From UBA10347 sp905182135 (GTDB taxonomy: Bacteria > Actinomycetota > Acidimicrobiia > Acidimicrobiales > UBA10347), in NCBI GenBank assembly GCA_963925805.1, contig CAWUSE010000023.1, positions 1-64,000 on the forward strand: a stretch of 64,000 nucleotides of DNA. The letters run 5' to 3'. The notes below the pieces were generated by a model, which worked only from the letters and a program-made list of their open reading frames with translations, had not been told where the DNA came from and did no database searches. Positions 18,126 to 27,130 of the stretch are shown piece by piece. Made by a program: the position numbers and the translations under genes. Position 1 is the stretch's first letter. The number at the start of each line of letters is the position of its first letter.

Positions 18126-18622
18126 CGGAATGTGACACTAACGAGTTGCATCGTTTGGTGGGCTTGCGTAGTGAGCGCGACAGCACCGGTGAGAGGCCGC
18201 AGCCGAGGCCGGGAGTAGCAAAGGTAATTGTTTCCCCGATCGAGAAGCGTTGATCGAGAAGCGTTGTTGGAAAGAGTAAACGATGCCGCCGATCGCACCG
18301 ATGCCATCTGTGAGAACCAACGGTTGGCTCGTTTCAGGGTTTTCGACTGCGACTCGAAGCCGTCGGGTGTTTGTTGAGACGCTGGTCCGCTTTGTCTTCG
18401 CTGCCACCTGTGCCGGCAGAATCGTTAGCCAACCGGACGGGACGCTCTGGCTGACTGTTCGTTGAGGACGTAGAAGTCGGGCGAAATATCCCTGGGTACT
18501 GGCAACAAGCTCGGCGCTAAGGATCTTGGATAACCCGTCAGTAGGAGTTGGGGTTAAACAGTACACAGCGGTGTCGCATATGGTTCTGGACGTGGCCTAG
18601 CGGCTTGACTCCAGGGGGAATC
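18126..18622. other. Gene-free stretch before the amidohydrolase, with a 14-bp tandem duplication
   Basis: A perfect 14-bp duplication GATCGAGAAGCGTT lies at 18238-18251 and 18252-18265. A minus-strand frame (18138-18566) has a protein-like stretch (RRLRVAVENPETSQPLVLTD) but no ribosome-binding site or family match, so it may be a remnant. The ribosome-binding site CAGGGGGAA of the next gene lies at 18612-18620. Confidence 0.5.
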
Positions 18623-20311
18623 ATGTACGACTTGTTGATTACGAACGCTCGGATCGTCGATGGCACGGGTAGCCCGGCGTTCGTCGGCTCGGTCGCTGTA
18701 GCAGATGGTTTGATCGTCGAGGTCGGCGATGTCGATGGTGCGGCGCATCAGACGATCGATGCAGGGGGACACCTTGTTACACCAGGATTTGTTGATATTC
18801 ACACCCACTTCGATGGTCAGGTGTGCTGGGACAAGCAGGTGACTCCTGTCAGCTGGCATGGTGTGACCACCATCGTGATGGGCAACTGCGGGGTCGGGTT
18901 CGCCCCAGTTCATCCCGGGAAGGAGGACGATCTGGTGCAGCTCATGGAGAGCGTTGAAGACATTCCCGGTACTGCGCTTCACGAAGGTATCCCGTGGGGA
19001 TGGGAGACCTTCGGCGAATATCTCGATGCAATCGATACGCCGTACACGATTGACATTGGCGCACAGGTTCCCCATGTGGCGGTTCGCCATTACGTGATGG
19101 GGGAGCGTTGCTACGACGACGCAACCGCCGACGATATGTCCAAGATGGCGGACCTCACTCGTCAGGCGCTCGACGACGGGGCACTGGGTTTCAGTACGTC
19201 ACGCTTCTACGGCCATCGCGACAAGAGCGGACAGTTGGTGCCCGGCACCAATGCATCGGCTGATGAGATGATGGCAATCTCCGACGCGCTTGTTCAAGCC
19301 GGCCATGGGTCGATGGAGATAATTTCTGATCATCTCGAGACCGACGATGAGCTCGCTTGGGTTGAACACATTGCACGCGCCACAGGCCGACCGATCACTC
19401 TTCTGGTGACGCCAAGCGTGGGTGAACGCATCTGGGAACTCGCTGACAAGCTTGCCGAAGAAGGTCTCAGCGTGCGACCCCAGGTTGGGGCCCGGCTTGC
19501 TTCGATCTTGATGACGCTCGAAGGCACGGTGAACCCGATGCGCCAGTTCCCTGCATTCGATGCGATCAGGGATCTACCGGTCGAAGAACAGCGAGCGGCG
19601 TTGGGTGATCCCGCCTTCCGAGCTGCAATTGTTGCCGACGAGGCCAAACAACCTCGTGACCGAGATACCGGTCGCATGATCTCGACGTGGCACAAGATGT
19701 ATGTGCTCCCGGAAGACCTTAGCTATGAGCCGACGTACGAAGATTCGATAGCGGCTCTCGCCGAGAAGCGCGGCTACACCGAACGCGAGGCGCTCATGGA
19801 CGTCATGGCCTCGGGTCGCCCGATCCTGTATTTGTTTGGCGACTACCGCGAGACCGTTGATGACCAGCGCGAACTGATTGAGCGTCCCCAATCAGTATTC
19901 GGGCTTTCCGATGGCGGCGCTCACTGCGGGGTGCTGTGTGATGCGAGCGTGCCGACGTACATGCTTGCCTACATGACTCGCGATCGTTCCAAGGGGCCGC
20001 GTATGGACCTCGAATACGTCGTGCACAAAATGACTCAGGATACGGCTTTGGTTTACGGCATGAAAGACCGCGGTGTGCTTGCAGCGGGGTACAAAGCTGA
20101 TATCAACATCATCGACTACGACAAGCTTGCCCTCGAAGATCCCGAGATGGTCTACGACCTGCCTGCAGGCGGTAAACGCCTCATCCAGCGTGCTCAGGGC
20201 TACAAGGCCACCATCTGTGCAGGTGTCGTCACGTACGAGAACGGCGAGCACACCGGCGAGTTCCCCGGCCGTTTGGTCCGAGGCGGCACTAAGGAGTCGG
20301 TGACGAATTAA
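18623..20311 (+). CDS. N-acyl-D-amino-acid deacylase-like amidohydrolase
   Basis: The 562-residue metal-dependent amidohydrolase resembles D-aminoacylases and related dihydroorotase-like enzymes. It shows the N-terminal composite domain (LLITNARIVDGTG), the metal-binding FVDIHTHFDGQ, MGNCGVGFAPV typical of D-aminoacylase, and the C-terminal ADINIIDYDKLAL. It would hydrolyse amide bonds of N-acylated or cyclic compounds in the cytoplasm. ATG 18623 has a strong ribosome-binding site; the frame upstream is not typical. Its last codons overlap the end of the convergent VOC gene by 4 bp. Confidence 0.9.
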   Translation: MYDLLITNARIVDGTGSPAFVGSVAVADGLIVEVGDVDGAAHQTIDAGGHLVTPGFVDIHTHFDGQVCWDKQVTPVSWHGVTTIVMGNCGVGFAPVHPGKEDDLVQLMESVEDIPGTALHEGIPWGWETFGEYLDAIDTPYTIDIGAQVPHVAVRHYVMGERCYDDATADDMSKMADLTRQALDDGALGFSTSRFYGHRDKSGQLVPGTNASADEMMAISDALVQAGHGSMEIISDHLETDDELAWVEHIARATGRPITLLVTPSVGERIWELADKLAEEGLSVRPQVGARLASILMTLEGTVNPMRQFPAFDAIRDLPVEEQRAALGDPAFRAAIVADEAKQPRDRDTGRMISTWHKMYVLPEDLSYEPTYEDSIAALAEKRGYTEREALMDVMASGRPILYLFGDYRETVDDQRELIERPQSVFGLSDGGAHCGVLCDASVPTYMLAYMTRDRSKGPRMDLEYVVHKMTQDTALVYGMKDRGVLAAGYKADINIIDYDKLALEDPEMVYDLPAGGKRLIQRAQGYKATICAGVVTYENGEHTGEFPGRLVRGGTKESVTN

Positions 20312-20739
20312 TCATCGGTGTCATGGCGGAGAGGTTCACCAAACCAGGCATCGAGGCCGCTGGCAGCTCCGTCTGGTGAGCCTTTGTATTCGAACACCTC
20401 GAGTAGTACGCCGTCTGGGGCTTCAATCATTAGGTAGTCGAGCTCGGGCAATTCCCGGATAGGTGAACGGAGTTCGAAACCGGCAGCGCTCATGCGAGCC
20501 GCAAGATCGGCGAGATCGTCCACTTGGAACCCGAGATGGTGCACGGCGTTCTTACCGGTGCCATTTGGTGCCTGGTCGTAGAAGTTCAGCATCCCCGTCC
20601 CGACACGAACCATGACGTTGCGGGCTCCAGCGAACTCATGGTCCCCGACGACCTCTGCATCGAACCAGCGCTCGTAGAAATCCAACGTCTTCTCGAGGTT
20701 CGTTGCGAACAGGTGGGCGTGGTGGAAGCGACTAGCCAT
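20308..20739 (-). CDS. VOC family (glyoxalase-like) protein
   Basis: The 143-residue protein has the two beta-alpha-beta-beta-beta units of a VOC domain: ASRFHHAHLFATNLEKTLDFY at the start with a metal-ligand histidine, and HHLGFQVDDLADLAARM with LMIEAPDGVLLEVFEYKG, which supplies the glutamate ligand. It may be a lyase, isomerase or dioxygenase subunit. ATG 20739 was preferred over GTG 20760, because the latter adds residues not seen in the fold. It converges with the amidohydrolase gene. Confidence 0.85.
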   Translation of the reverse strand: MASRFHHAHLFATNLEKTLDFYERWFDAEVVGDHEFAGARNVMVRVGTGMLNFYDQAPNGTGKNAVHHLGFQVDDLADLAARMSAAGFELRSPIRELPELDYLMIEAPDGVLLEVFEYKGSPDGAASGLDAWFGEPLRHDTDD

Positions 20740-20846
20740 CGAAGAAGATCCTAGACACATCGCGCATTGGAAGTTGAGCGAATCTTGCGCCTACTGAGCA
20801 GAGTGCGCCAAGCTGTTGATCTTCGTTAACGCCCGGGGAGGCACAC

Positions 20847-21899
20847 ATGAAGGTCGCTATACAACAAAGTCCATGGAGTCGGGTCGACCTGTTCGAGGCG
20901 GCCGGCTTCGACGTTGTCGAGGCGCCGATCAGCACCGAAGACGAGTTCATTGATCTACTCCGCGATGTTGATGGTGCCACGATCGGGACGAAGCCCTTGA
21001 CGAACCGGCGGGTGCTAGAGGCATGCCCGAATCTCAAGGTCGTTAGCCGCATGGGTGTCGGCGTCGACTCGATCGATCTCGCTGCTGCTGCCGAGCTGGG
21101 TATTTTGGCGTGCAACGTCCCCGGCGTGAATACCGCCGAGGTTGCCGACCACGCCATGGCCATGTTGTTGGCCCTTACACGCCGCCTGCCCGATTCCATC
21201 CGCACCACCCGAGAGGGAGCCTGGAGTACTGACCGGGACCTCACCGTGCATTATCTGGAGTCGGTGCGACGCATCGCCGGTCATACGGTCGGCATCATCG
21301 GCTTTGGCGATATCGGCCGGGCTTTCGCCAATCGGGTCAGGGGATTCGGGCCGGCCCGCATCGTGGCCGCTGACCCTCATGTGCATCCCAGCACCGCCGA
21401 GACGATGGGGGTTGATTTACTGCCTCTGGATGAGATGTTGGCTGTTTCGGACTATGTCAGCATCCATTGCTCGTCTACAGCCGAGACCCGTCATCTGATC
21501 AACGCCGACACCCTGGCACTGATGAAGCCAACAGCAATCTTGGTGAACACGTCCCGCGGTCCGGTCGTCGATGGAGCGGCCCTGGCCGTCGCTCTGGCGG
21601 CTGGCACGATCGAGGCGGCAGCTCTCGACGTGACCGAGGTGGAGCCGATCGCGTCTGATGACCCTTTGCTGCGACTGCCCAACTGCATCGTGACCCCGCA
21701 TGTTGCCGGCTTCTCGCCAACCTTCCTAGATCAGTGCACGACCCGCCAGACCGAGAATGTCATCCGGGTACTCACTGGCGAGGCCCCACACGGGTTGGCG
21801 AACCCAGAGGTCATCAAAACCATCGCCATCATGCGAGCCACCGGCAACGCCGGCCGGTGGGAAGGCGTGCCTGACTTCTCGACCGCCCTGCCGCTTTAG
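20847..21899 (+). CDS. D-2-hydroxyacid dehydrogenase (SerA-like)
   Basis: The 350-residue NAD-dependent dehydrogenase of the phosphoglycerate-dehydrogenase family interconverts a D-2-hydroxyacid and its 2-oxoacid. The nucleotide-binding site is VGIIGFGDIGRAFANRV. The catalytic arginine lies in LVNTSRGPVVDGAAL, the glutamate in ALDVTEVEPI and the histidine in IVTPHVAGFS. It lacks the C-terminal ACT/regulatory domain of true SerA, so serine synthesis is less likely than catabolism. ATG has a good upstream GGGGAGG. A stem-loop follows the stop codon. Confidence 0.9.
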   Translation: MKVAIQQSPWSRVDLFEAAGFDVVEAPISTEDEFIDLLRDVDGATIGTKPLTNRRVLEACPNLKVVSRMGVGVDSIDLAAAAELGILACNVPGVNTAEVADHAMAMLLALTRRLPDSIRTTREGAWSTDRDLTVHYLESVRRIAGHTVGIIGFGDIGRAFANRVRGFGPARIVAADPHVHPSTAETMGVDLLPLDEMLAVSDYVSIHCSSTAETRHLINADTLALMKPTAILVNTSRGPVVDGAALAVALAAGTIEAAALDVTEVEPIASDDPLLRLPNCIVTPHVAGFSPTFLDQCTTRQTENVIRVLTGEAPHGLANPEVIKTIAIMRATGNAGRWEGVPDFSTALPL

Positions 21900-21916
21900 C
21901 GCTGGCTCCCAGCGCT
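21898..21916 (+). terminator. Stem-loop at the end of the dehydrogenase gene
   Basis: AGCGCTGG and CCAGCGCT form a perfect 8-bp stem with a 3-nt loop directly over and after the stop codon. There is no T-run, so termination is likely but not certain. The following 255 bases up to the convergent gene show nothing coding. Confidence 0.5.
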
Positions 21917-22171
21917 GGAGATCAGAATGCAGGAGATGAATCTGATGACGAACGCCTGCATCGCGACATCAGACGGGGATGCCGCCAGCGACGGCTGGTT
22001 GGATATCTACGTTCGAGGGGTGTTTTCCTCGTGGGCCCAGCGGATCACCTGAATCTGACCTGAGCATTCTGCGGACGCTGCGACGGGTACATGGTTCGCC
22101 CCGGTACATGGTCCGCTCTGGTGCGAGTTGACGGATTCGACACGCCACCTGAGGGTCACGTCACTGTTTGT

Positions 22172-23143
22172 TTACCCGGCCCTGACTTCGAGTCGAAGCG
22201 GGCGGCCCGCCAGATAATTATCGAGTTGTTCGATGAAGAGTTGGTCGTTGCGAGCCAAGAACCCGGCTCCGCCTCCAGCTAGGTGGCTCGTGACCGTGAT
22301 GCGTTCGTGTACCCATAGCGGACTGCTCTCAGGGAGTGGCTCTGGATCAAACACGTCAAGGATCGCAGCCCCAATTACCCCCTGGTCGAGTGCTGTAATC
22401 AGTGCTTGGTCATTGACTACGGCGCCTCGAGCGACGTTGACAAGCACTGCTTCTGGCTGCATGGCGGCTAAGAAGTCAGCGTTGACAAGACCGCGAGTCT
22501 GGTCGGTAAGGGGGCATGCGAGGATGACAACGTCGGCACATGCAAGCTCGGCCGTGAGCTCGTCCATCGTGGCCATCTTGTCGGCTGCTGGATCGTTCAC
22601 AATAGTGCGTCGAATGCCAACGATTTCTACACCGAACGGTCGGGCTCGCTGTGCGATCTCGTGGCCGATTGAGCCGAACCCAACAATCGCCCAGCGTTGC
22701 CCGCCAATCTCTGGCCATGGCGCTTGTTCCCACCGTCGGTCACGTTGATTTTCGATTCGTCTCCCAATGCCGTGACGATGGGCGAGAAGAGCCGACATCA
22801 CGTACTCGGCAACGCCAATATTTGGGGCGTCGGAATTACTGAAGCGAATCCCCGCATCGATCACCTCTTGAAATGGTGGAGCGTCGATACCAGCCAAAGG
22901 GGCTTGGACCCAACTGACCGACCCGGCATCCACGACGGATTGGGCCAGCGCCATCATTTCACCAGTGAAGAACGCGTCGATACTCATCCATGCCACACCC
23001 GGTGCGGGGTTATCAACCGGTTGACCATCTTCGTTGGTGACACCACCGCTTGACCAGAGCAATGGTTCGATCTGATGCGGCAGGGAGGCGAGACGGTCGG
23101 CCACCCGTTCATAGGCAGGCGCAGGTAGCAGAACTTGCGTCAT
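22172..23143 (-). CDS. D-2-hydroxyacid dehydrogenase family protein
   Basis: The 323-residue NAD(P)-binding protein has the same fold as the gene at 20847. Its cofactor motif is WAIVGFGSIGHEIAQRA, followed by the basic residues IRRTI after the second strand, which may indicate NADP use. The catalytic arginine is in VNVARGAVVND, the acidic residue in DVFDPEPLP and the histidine in TSHLAGGG. Its start codon overlaps the amidase stop (ATGA), so the two are translationally coupled and probably act on the same compound. Confidence 0.9.
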   Translation of the reverse strand: MTQVLLPAPAYERVADRLASLPHQIEPLLWSSGGVTNEDGQPVDNPAPGVAWMSIDAFFTGEMMALAQSVVDAGSVSWVQAPLAGIDAPPFQEVIDAGIRFSNSDAPNIGVAEYVMSALLAHRHGIGRRIENQRDRRWEQAPWPEIGGQRWAIVGFGSIGHEIAQRARPFGVEIVGIRRTIVNDPAADKMATMDELTAELACADVVILACPLTDQTRGLVNADFLAAMQPEAVLVNVARGAVVNDQALITALDQGVIGAAILDVFDPEPLPESSPLWVHERITVTSHLAGGGAGFLARNDQLFIEQLDNYLAGRPLRLEVRAG

Positions 23144-24549
23144 GCGCGATCCCACAGACGGTGGGAAAACACGCCGTTCCGGGCCTCGATGGCCTCCATT
23201 GCGTCGCAGATGAGGTCTTCTCGGTAGCGGCGACCGACTAGCTGCACTGCGGCTGGTCGGCCAGCGATGAGGTCCATTCCAATGACGCCTGCGGGAAGTC
23301 CGAGATAGTTGGTACCGGTCGAGTAGATCGCTGAGTCGAAGAGATCTTTGACCTGTTCAAAGCCGCGGGTGTCGTAATCCCAGTCATAGGTGGGCCGCAT
23401 CAGAAACGGGGTGAGCACGATCGGGTATTCATGTAGAAACAGGCTCCACTGGCGAGCCAACCGAGTGCGGTCGCCAAATGCTTGGATGTAGTTATCGCGA
23501 TCGAGGATTTCCGAGAGCTCGTAATACCACTCGAAGATCTGATTGATCGTGTCACTGCCGTGCTCACGAAGAGCAGCATCGAGTGTGGCTTCCATCTCAG
23601 TTGTGCCGGCGCGGAACCATTCGCGTGCCGATTCGATGATTGGCGGTGGGTCAACCTCAACAACGGTGTAGCCAGCGTCACGCAGCTGATCTGCGGCTCG
23701 CTGCACGAGAGCCGTGATATCTGGATGGATGTCGTAGCCAGCTGATTCGGTAGTGACCGCCACGGTTGGCAGGCCGCCAATATCAGGTCCGTTCCACGGG
23801 ATGGGTGCCGAAAAGGGGTCACGAGGATCGGGTTCGATCATGACGCTCGTTGCAAGCCGGACATCAGCAGCGTGACGGGCGATGATGCCTTGCACAGACA
23901 TCGCCTGAGATAACGGGCCACGCTCGGCGGCTGCCGATGAGTTAAACACCGGTACCCGCATGCTCGTCGGCTTAATGGTTGTCACGCCATTCATGAACGC
24001 CGGAAATCGCAGTGAGCCGCCGATGTCGTTGCCGTGATTGAGTGGTGCCATGCCAGCAGCGCATGCTGAGCCGGCGCCACCGGATGAACCGCCGGGCGAG
24101 GCCAGGTCTTCCCACGGGTTGAAGGTCCGTCCTCGCAGCGGGTTGTCGGTGGTCGCCCGCATCGAAAACTCGGGTGTGTTTGTGCGTCCGATGACGATCG
24201 CCCCAGCGTTGCGTAGGTTGCGAACGAGCGGTGCGTCCTCGGTTGCCATTGCATCGGCGAATGCGGGCACGCCATTGGTGTTGGGAAGCCCAGCCATATC
24301 GACGTTCTCTTTGATGGTCAGTGGCACGCCGTGCAGCGGACCCAATGCATCGCCGGCAGCCACCTGTTGATCAGCGACAAGCGCTGAGCTCATGGCCTGC
24401 TCGTACAACGGCAGCGTGATCGCATTGAGATGGGGGTTCGTCTCTTCGGCGCGTGCGATTGCTGCAGCGATTACCTCGCTGGGCTTCATTTGTTTGTTCT
24501 GCACCTGTGTAGCGACTTCGGTCGCACTCAGTTTCCATAGTTCGGTCAT
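23140..24549 (-). CDS. Amidase (amidase signature family)
   Basis: The 469-residue protein hydrolyses an amide to acid and ammonia, or acts as an aryl-acylamidase. The amidase signature Ser-Ser-Lys triad is visible: lysine in VPLTIKENVDMAG, serines in SPGGSSGGAGSACAAG and the nucleophile region GNDIGGSLRFPA. ATG 24549 has GGAGGG upstream and begins MTELWKLSATEVATQVQ, as usual in the family. The track upstream of it is not coding. It is coupled to the hydroxyacid dehydrogenase through an ATGA overlap. Confidence 0.92.
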   Translation of the reverse strand: MTELWKLSATEVATQVQNKQMKPSEVIAAAIARAEETNPHLNAITLPLYEQAMSSALVADQQVAAGDALGPLHGVPLTIKENVDMAGLPNTNGVPAFADAMATEDAPLVRNLRNAGAIVIGRTNTPEFSMRATTDNPLRGRTFNPWEDLASPGGSSGGAGSACAAGMAPLNHGNDIGGSLRFPAFMNGVTTIKPTSMRVPVFNSSAAAERGPLSQAMSVQGIIARHAADVRLATSVMIEPDPRDPFSAPIPWNGPDIGGLPTVAVTTESAGYDIHPDITALVQRAADQLRDAGYTVVEVDPPPIIESAREWFRAGTTEMEATLDAALREHGSDTINQIFEWYYELSEILDRDNYIQAFGDRTRLARQWSLFLHEYPIVLTPFLMRPTYDWDYDTRGFEQVKDLFDSAIYSTGTNYLGLPAGVIGMDLIAGRPAAVQLVGRRYREDLICDAMEAIEARNGVFSHRLWDRA

Positions 24550-24703
24550 AGATCGGCCCTCCAGCCCAGAGAGGCGAGAGTACCTGGGTGTCGTAGACAG
24601 ATGGAAGTTGACGTGGCGTCTTGCAGCTGGGAGGTCATCAGCGGCCCGATTAACACGGCTTGCAGATTGGGACGAGCAGGGCGTAGTCGACGACAATCCA
24701 TCT

Positions 24704-25183
24704 ATGACCGAATCTTCCGCAACCGAACTGCCCACCAAGGGCTCCGCCACCGTCGAGGTCAACGCCTCGGCAGCAGACGTTTATGCTTTGCTCACTGATC
24801 TAGACCGGCTCCCGACGCTGAGCCCCGAGAACCAGCGTTGCGAATTCCTGCACGACGCCGCAGCCATTGCAACCGGTGTCCGTTTCCGCGGTCACAACAA
24901 GAAGGGCGATTACGAATGGCACGCCGATTGCGAAGTCACCGTTGCCGATGTAGGCAAAGCGTTCGCCTACATCGTTCCGCCCGATTTCAAGCACGCCACC
25001 ACGTGGGGCTATGACATCGAGTCGACGGGCCCCAATAGCTGCACGGTCACCGAGTGGTTCGATGCTCCAATGCTTGCACTGCCAGACGTATACCCAGGCC
25101 AGATCGAAGGTCGCTGCGAGAACCTTGAGAAGGCGTGCCTCACCACGATGGAGAACTTGCGCGCAGCATTTGATGGTTCATAG
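24704..25183 (+). CDS. SRPBCC-family lipid/small-molecule-binding protein
   Basis: The 159-residue START/Bet-v1-like (SRPBCC) protein shows the first strand GSATVEVNASAADVYALLTD followed by helices and ITDLDRLP-like residues, then GVRFRGHNKKGDYEWHADCEVT and the long C-terminal helix RCENLEKACLTTMENLRAAF. Such proteins bind hydrophobic ligands or act as polyketide-cyclase-like enzymes. ATG 24704 (MTESSATELP) is the first natural start. It is divergent from the amidase gene. Confidence 0.85.
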   Translation: MTESSATELPTKGSATVEVNASAADVYALLTDLDRLPTLSPENQRCEFLHDAAAIATGVRFRGHNKKGDYEWHADCEVTVADVGKAFAYIVPPDFKHATTWGYDIESTGPNSCTVTEWFDAPMLALPDVYPGQIEGRCENLEKACLTTMENLRAAFDGS

Positions 25184-25196
25184 CGACTGGTGACAG

Positions 25197-25245
25197 GTTT
25201 CCTGCCAATACTCCGTTTCCTGCCAATACTCCGTTTCCTGACAGG
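25197..25245. repeat. Tandem 18-bp duplication after the SRPBCC gene
   Basis: The unit GTTTCCTGCCAATACTCC occurs at 25197-25214 and 25215-25232, with a partial third copy to 25240. It lies between two coding genes. Confidence 0.95.
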
Positions 25246-25284
25246 AGTGACTAACGTGCTCGCAGACACCGGGGGCAACCACAA

Positions 25285-25704
25285 ATGGCCAAGATGAATG
25301 AGACCGAACGAGATGCTTTTCTCGCCGAAGTGCGCGTGGCAGTGCTCGCAATCGAGCGGGCAGATAAGGGACCGTTATGCGCTCCGGTCTGGTATCGCTT
25401 CGCTGACGGTGTATTCGAGATTGCCATGGCGAACGATTCGGCCAAGGCCAAGTTGCTACGACGGTCCGGGCGGGCAACCTTGTGTGTGCAGGACGAAGCA
25501 GGCCCGTACCGCTATGTCACCGCCGAGGGCGAGGTCACCGTTGAAGCGGTATCGCCCGAGGAGCGCGACGCTTTCTTGCGTGACGTTGCATGCCGCTATC
25601 TTGGTGACACGAGCGGTAATCAATACGCGGACAGCTTCCCGGGTCACGAAGAAGCAATCGTTACCATGCGGCCCCGCCGGTGGCATACCGAAGTGCTTGG
25701 CTGA
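25285..25704 (+). CDS. PNPOx-like split-barrel FMN/F420-binding protein
   Basis: The 139-residue protein resembles pyridoxamine-5'-phosphate-oxidase-like and F420-dependent enzymes of actinomycetes. Visible are VAVLAIERADKGPLCAPVWY (first strands), DSAKAKLLRRSGRATLCVQ and the strand PYRYVTAEGEVTVEAV. It is probably a flavin/F420-binding oxidoreductase of unknown substrate. ATG 25285 or 25294 are both possible starts. It stands downstream of the SRPBCC gene on the same strand. Confidence 0.85.
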   Translation: MAKMNETERDAFLAEVRVAVLAIERADKGPLCAPVWYRFADGVFEIAMANDSAKAKLLRRSGRATLCVQDEAGPYRYVTAEGEVTVEAVSPEERDAFLRDVACRYLGDTSGNQYADSFPGHEEAIVTMRPRRWHTEVLG

Positions 25705-25810
25705 GGGGCCTAGCGATACCGACGAGCGGTTAACGAATGGTTCGGCCCATCGGTCGGATTGAGCGACAGCTTCGACGGCGCGGCCCAAAGCGAATGTGCC
25801 CATGCCCTAG

Positions 25811-26059
25811 ATCCGCCCACGGTCAAGAGCCAGCCTGCCTGCCGGATCGATGACACCGTGGTTTAACACCACGGTCGAGGCGGCCGAGGAGTCGATCTGG
25901 AACGCGCTGTGCGTTGCCGACACGATGACCGGCCATCGAGGTCGAATCGTTGACGCCACCCCACACGGTCGACTAGCAGCGCTTCGCTGGTTGGCATGGT
26001 GTCCTTGCCAACCAGCAGCATCGCCTCGGCGCAGCGCAGGCCGAAGCGCTCACGATTAG
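25811..26059 (+). pseudogene. C-terminal remnant of a DmpA-type (S58) aminopeptidase
   Basis: From 25850 the frame reads FNTTVEAAEESIWNALCVAD and continues with TMTGHRGRIVDATPHGRL. This is the C-terminal helix and tail of L-aminopeptidase/D-esterase DmpA proteins, normally about 350-400 residues. The frame closes at a TAG 13 codons upstream, and most of the gene is absent. Beyond about nt 25990 the translation no longer fits. The assignment is from recognition of the sequence pattern. Confidence 0.55.
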
Positions 26060-26150
26060 CCGGGAGCCGAAGTGAGTAACCGACCGTTCTGGAGCGAGTG
26101 GCCGATCGAGCCTCTCTAGCGGTATCTCTACGCCGCGCCGAGTAGCTTGA

Positions 26151-26330
26151 AAGAACGGTTTGACGGGCCGACGGCCGGCTTGGTTGGACCAAGAGGGGAA
26201 TCATGCCTTGGAGTATCGAAGGCATACCGTGGCGATCGCACATAACGTGAAGGACTCGATGTTCGGAATCAGTGCTGTCGGTTCGAGCCTGTCGGGATTC
26301 TCGAACCAGCACTCCTGGCTGCCTAGATGA
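26151..26330 (+). pseudogene. Possible C-terminal remnant of a DUF1326-like protein
   Basis: A 59-codon frame (RHTVAIAHNVKDSMFGISAV and then SLSGFSNQHSWLPR) ends in TGA that overlaps the ATG of the DUF2182 gene (ATGA). It has no start codon or 5' part. DUF1326 genes are often found just upstream of DUF2182 genes, and the strand pattern and terminal tryptophan recall the end of the intact DUF1326 protein at 27131. A decayed copy of the partner gene is the simplest reading, but the identity is weakly supported. Confidence 0.35.
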
Positions 26331-27112
26331 CGACGACTCGGCTCGGCAGCCACGTCCCGTTTAGTGCCATCACGTTGGCTCTTATCGGCCTGTCGGCGGT
26401 GGCGTGGACTGGCACCGTCGCCTGGGCTCGTTCGGCAGGCATGGGGGCTATGCCAGGAACGATGGGCATGGATCTCATGGCGTTCGTCGCCATGTGGTCG
26501 TTGATGATGACGGCGATGATGCTGCCCTCGGTAGGCCCGTTAGTGGGTGTCTATCAGCGCACGATCACCGAGTTTCGGCTACCTCGTCTCGTTGGACTCG
26601 GGCTCGGTTATCTCGTCGTGTGGGCTGCGGTGGGTGTAGGCGCGTTCGCAATCGCTACCTGGTTCGGCGATCTTGCGGCGGGCCACGAAACAGCGACCCA
26701 ACTGGTTGCAGTAGCGACGTTCTGTCTCGTCGGGGTTTATCAGCTCAGCCCTCTCAAGTCCCGATGCCTAAGCCACTGCCGCACCCCGGTCGGCCACATG
26801 CTCCACTACCTCGGGTTTCAGGGAACGCTGCGAGATGTTCGAGCTGGCTTCAGTCACGGCTGGTACTGCCTGGGCTGCTGCTGGGCGTTGATGGAGTTGA
26901 TGGTCGCATTTGGGGTCATGAACATCGCTGCCATGGTTGCCCTCACTGCCATCATCGCGATAGAGAGGGTCTGGCGCCACGGCGAACGGTTCGCCCGCAT
27001 AATCGGGGCTGCTTCGATCGCCTACGCGGTGGCCTTGATCTTCGTTCCGGAGTTGGCTCCGGGACTGGACCCCGGCGGTTTGATGCCAATGCAAGACATG
27101 TCGGCTGCGTGA
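26327..27112 (+). CDS. DUF2182 integral membrane protein
   Basis: The 261-residue polytopic membrane protein belongs to the predicted metal-binding DUF2182 family. It has about six hydrophobic helices. Family hallmarks are LMAFVAMWSLMMTAMMLP at residues 46-63 and the conserved cysteine/histidine clusters SRCLSHCRTPVGHML and HGWYCLGCCWALM, likely metal ligands. Its biological role is unknown; it is thought to be a partner of DUF1326 proteins, and one lies convergent with it 18 bp away. The start codon overlaps the stop of an apparent gene remnant. Confidence 0.85.
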   Translation: MTTTRLGSHVPFSAITLALIGLSAVAWTGTVAWARSAGMGAMPGTMGMDLMAFVAMWSLMMTAMMLPSVGPLVGVYQRTITEFRLPRLVGLGLGYLVVWAAVGVGAFAIATWFGDLAAGHETATQLVAVATFCLVGVYQLSPLKSRCLSHCRTPVGHMLHYLGFQGTLRDVRAGFSHGWYCLGCCWALMELMVAFGVMNIAAMVALTAIIAIERVWRHGERFARIIGAASIAYAVALIFVPELAPGLDPGGLMPMQDMSAA

Positions 27113-27130
27113 CAACCCTCATCTTGAGTT

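Noticed and set aside
18138..18566. 142-residue minus-strand frame
   Set aside because: Some protein-like stretches, but no ribosome-binding site or recognised family; mentioned only as a possible remnant.
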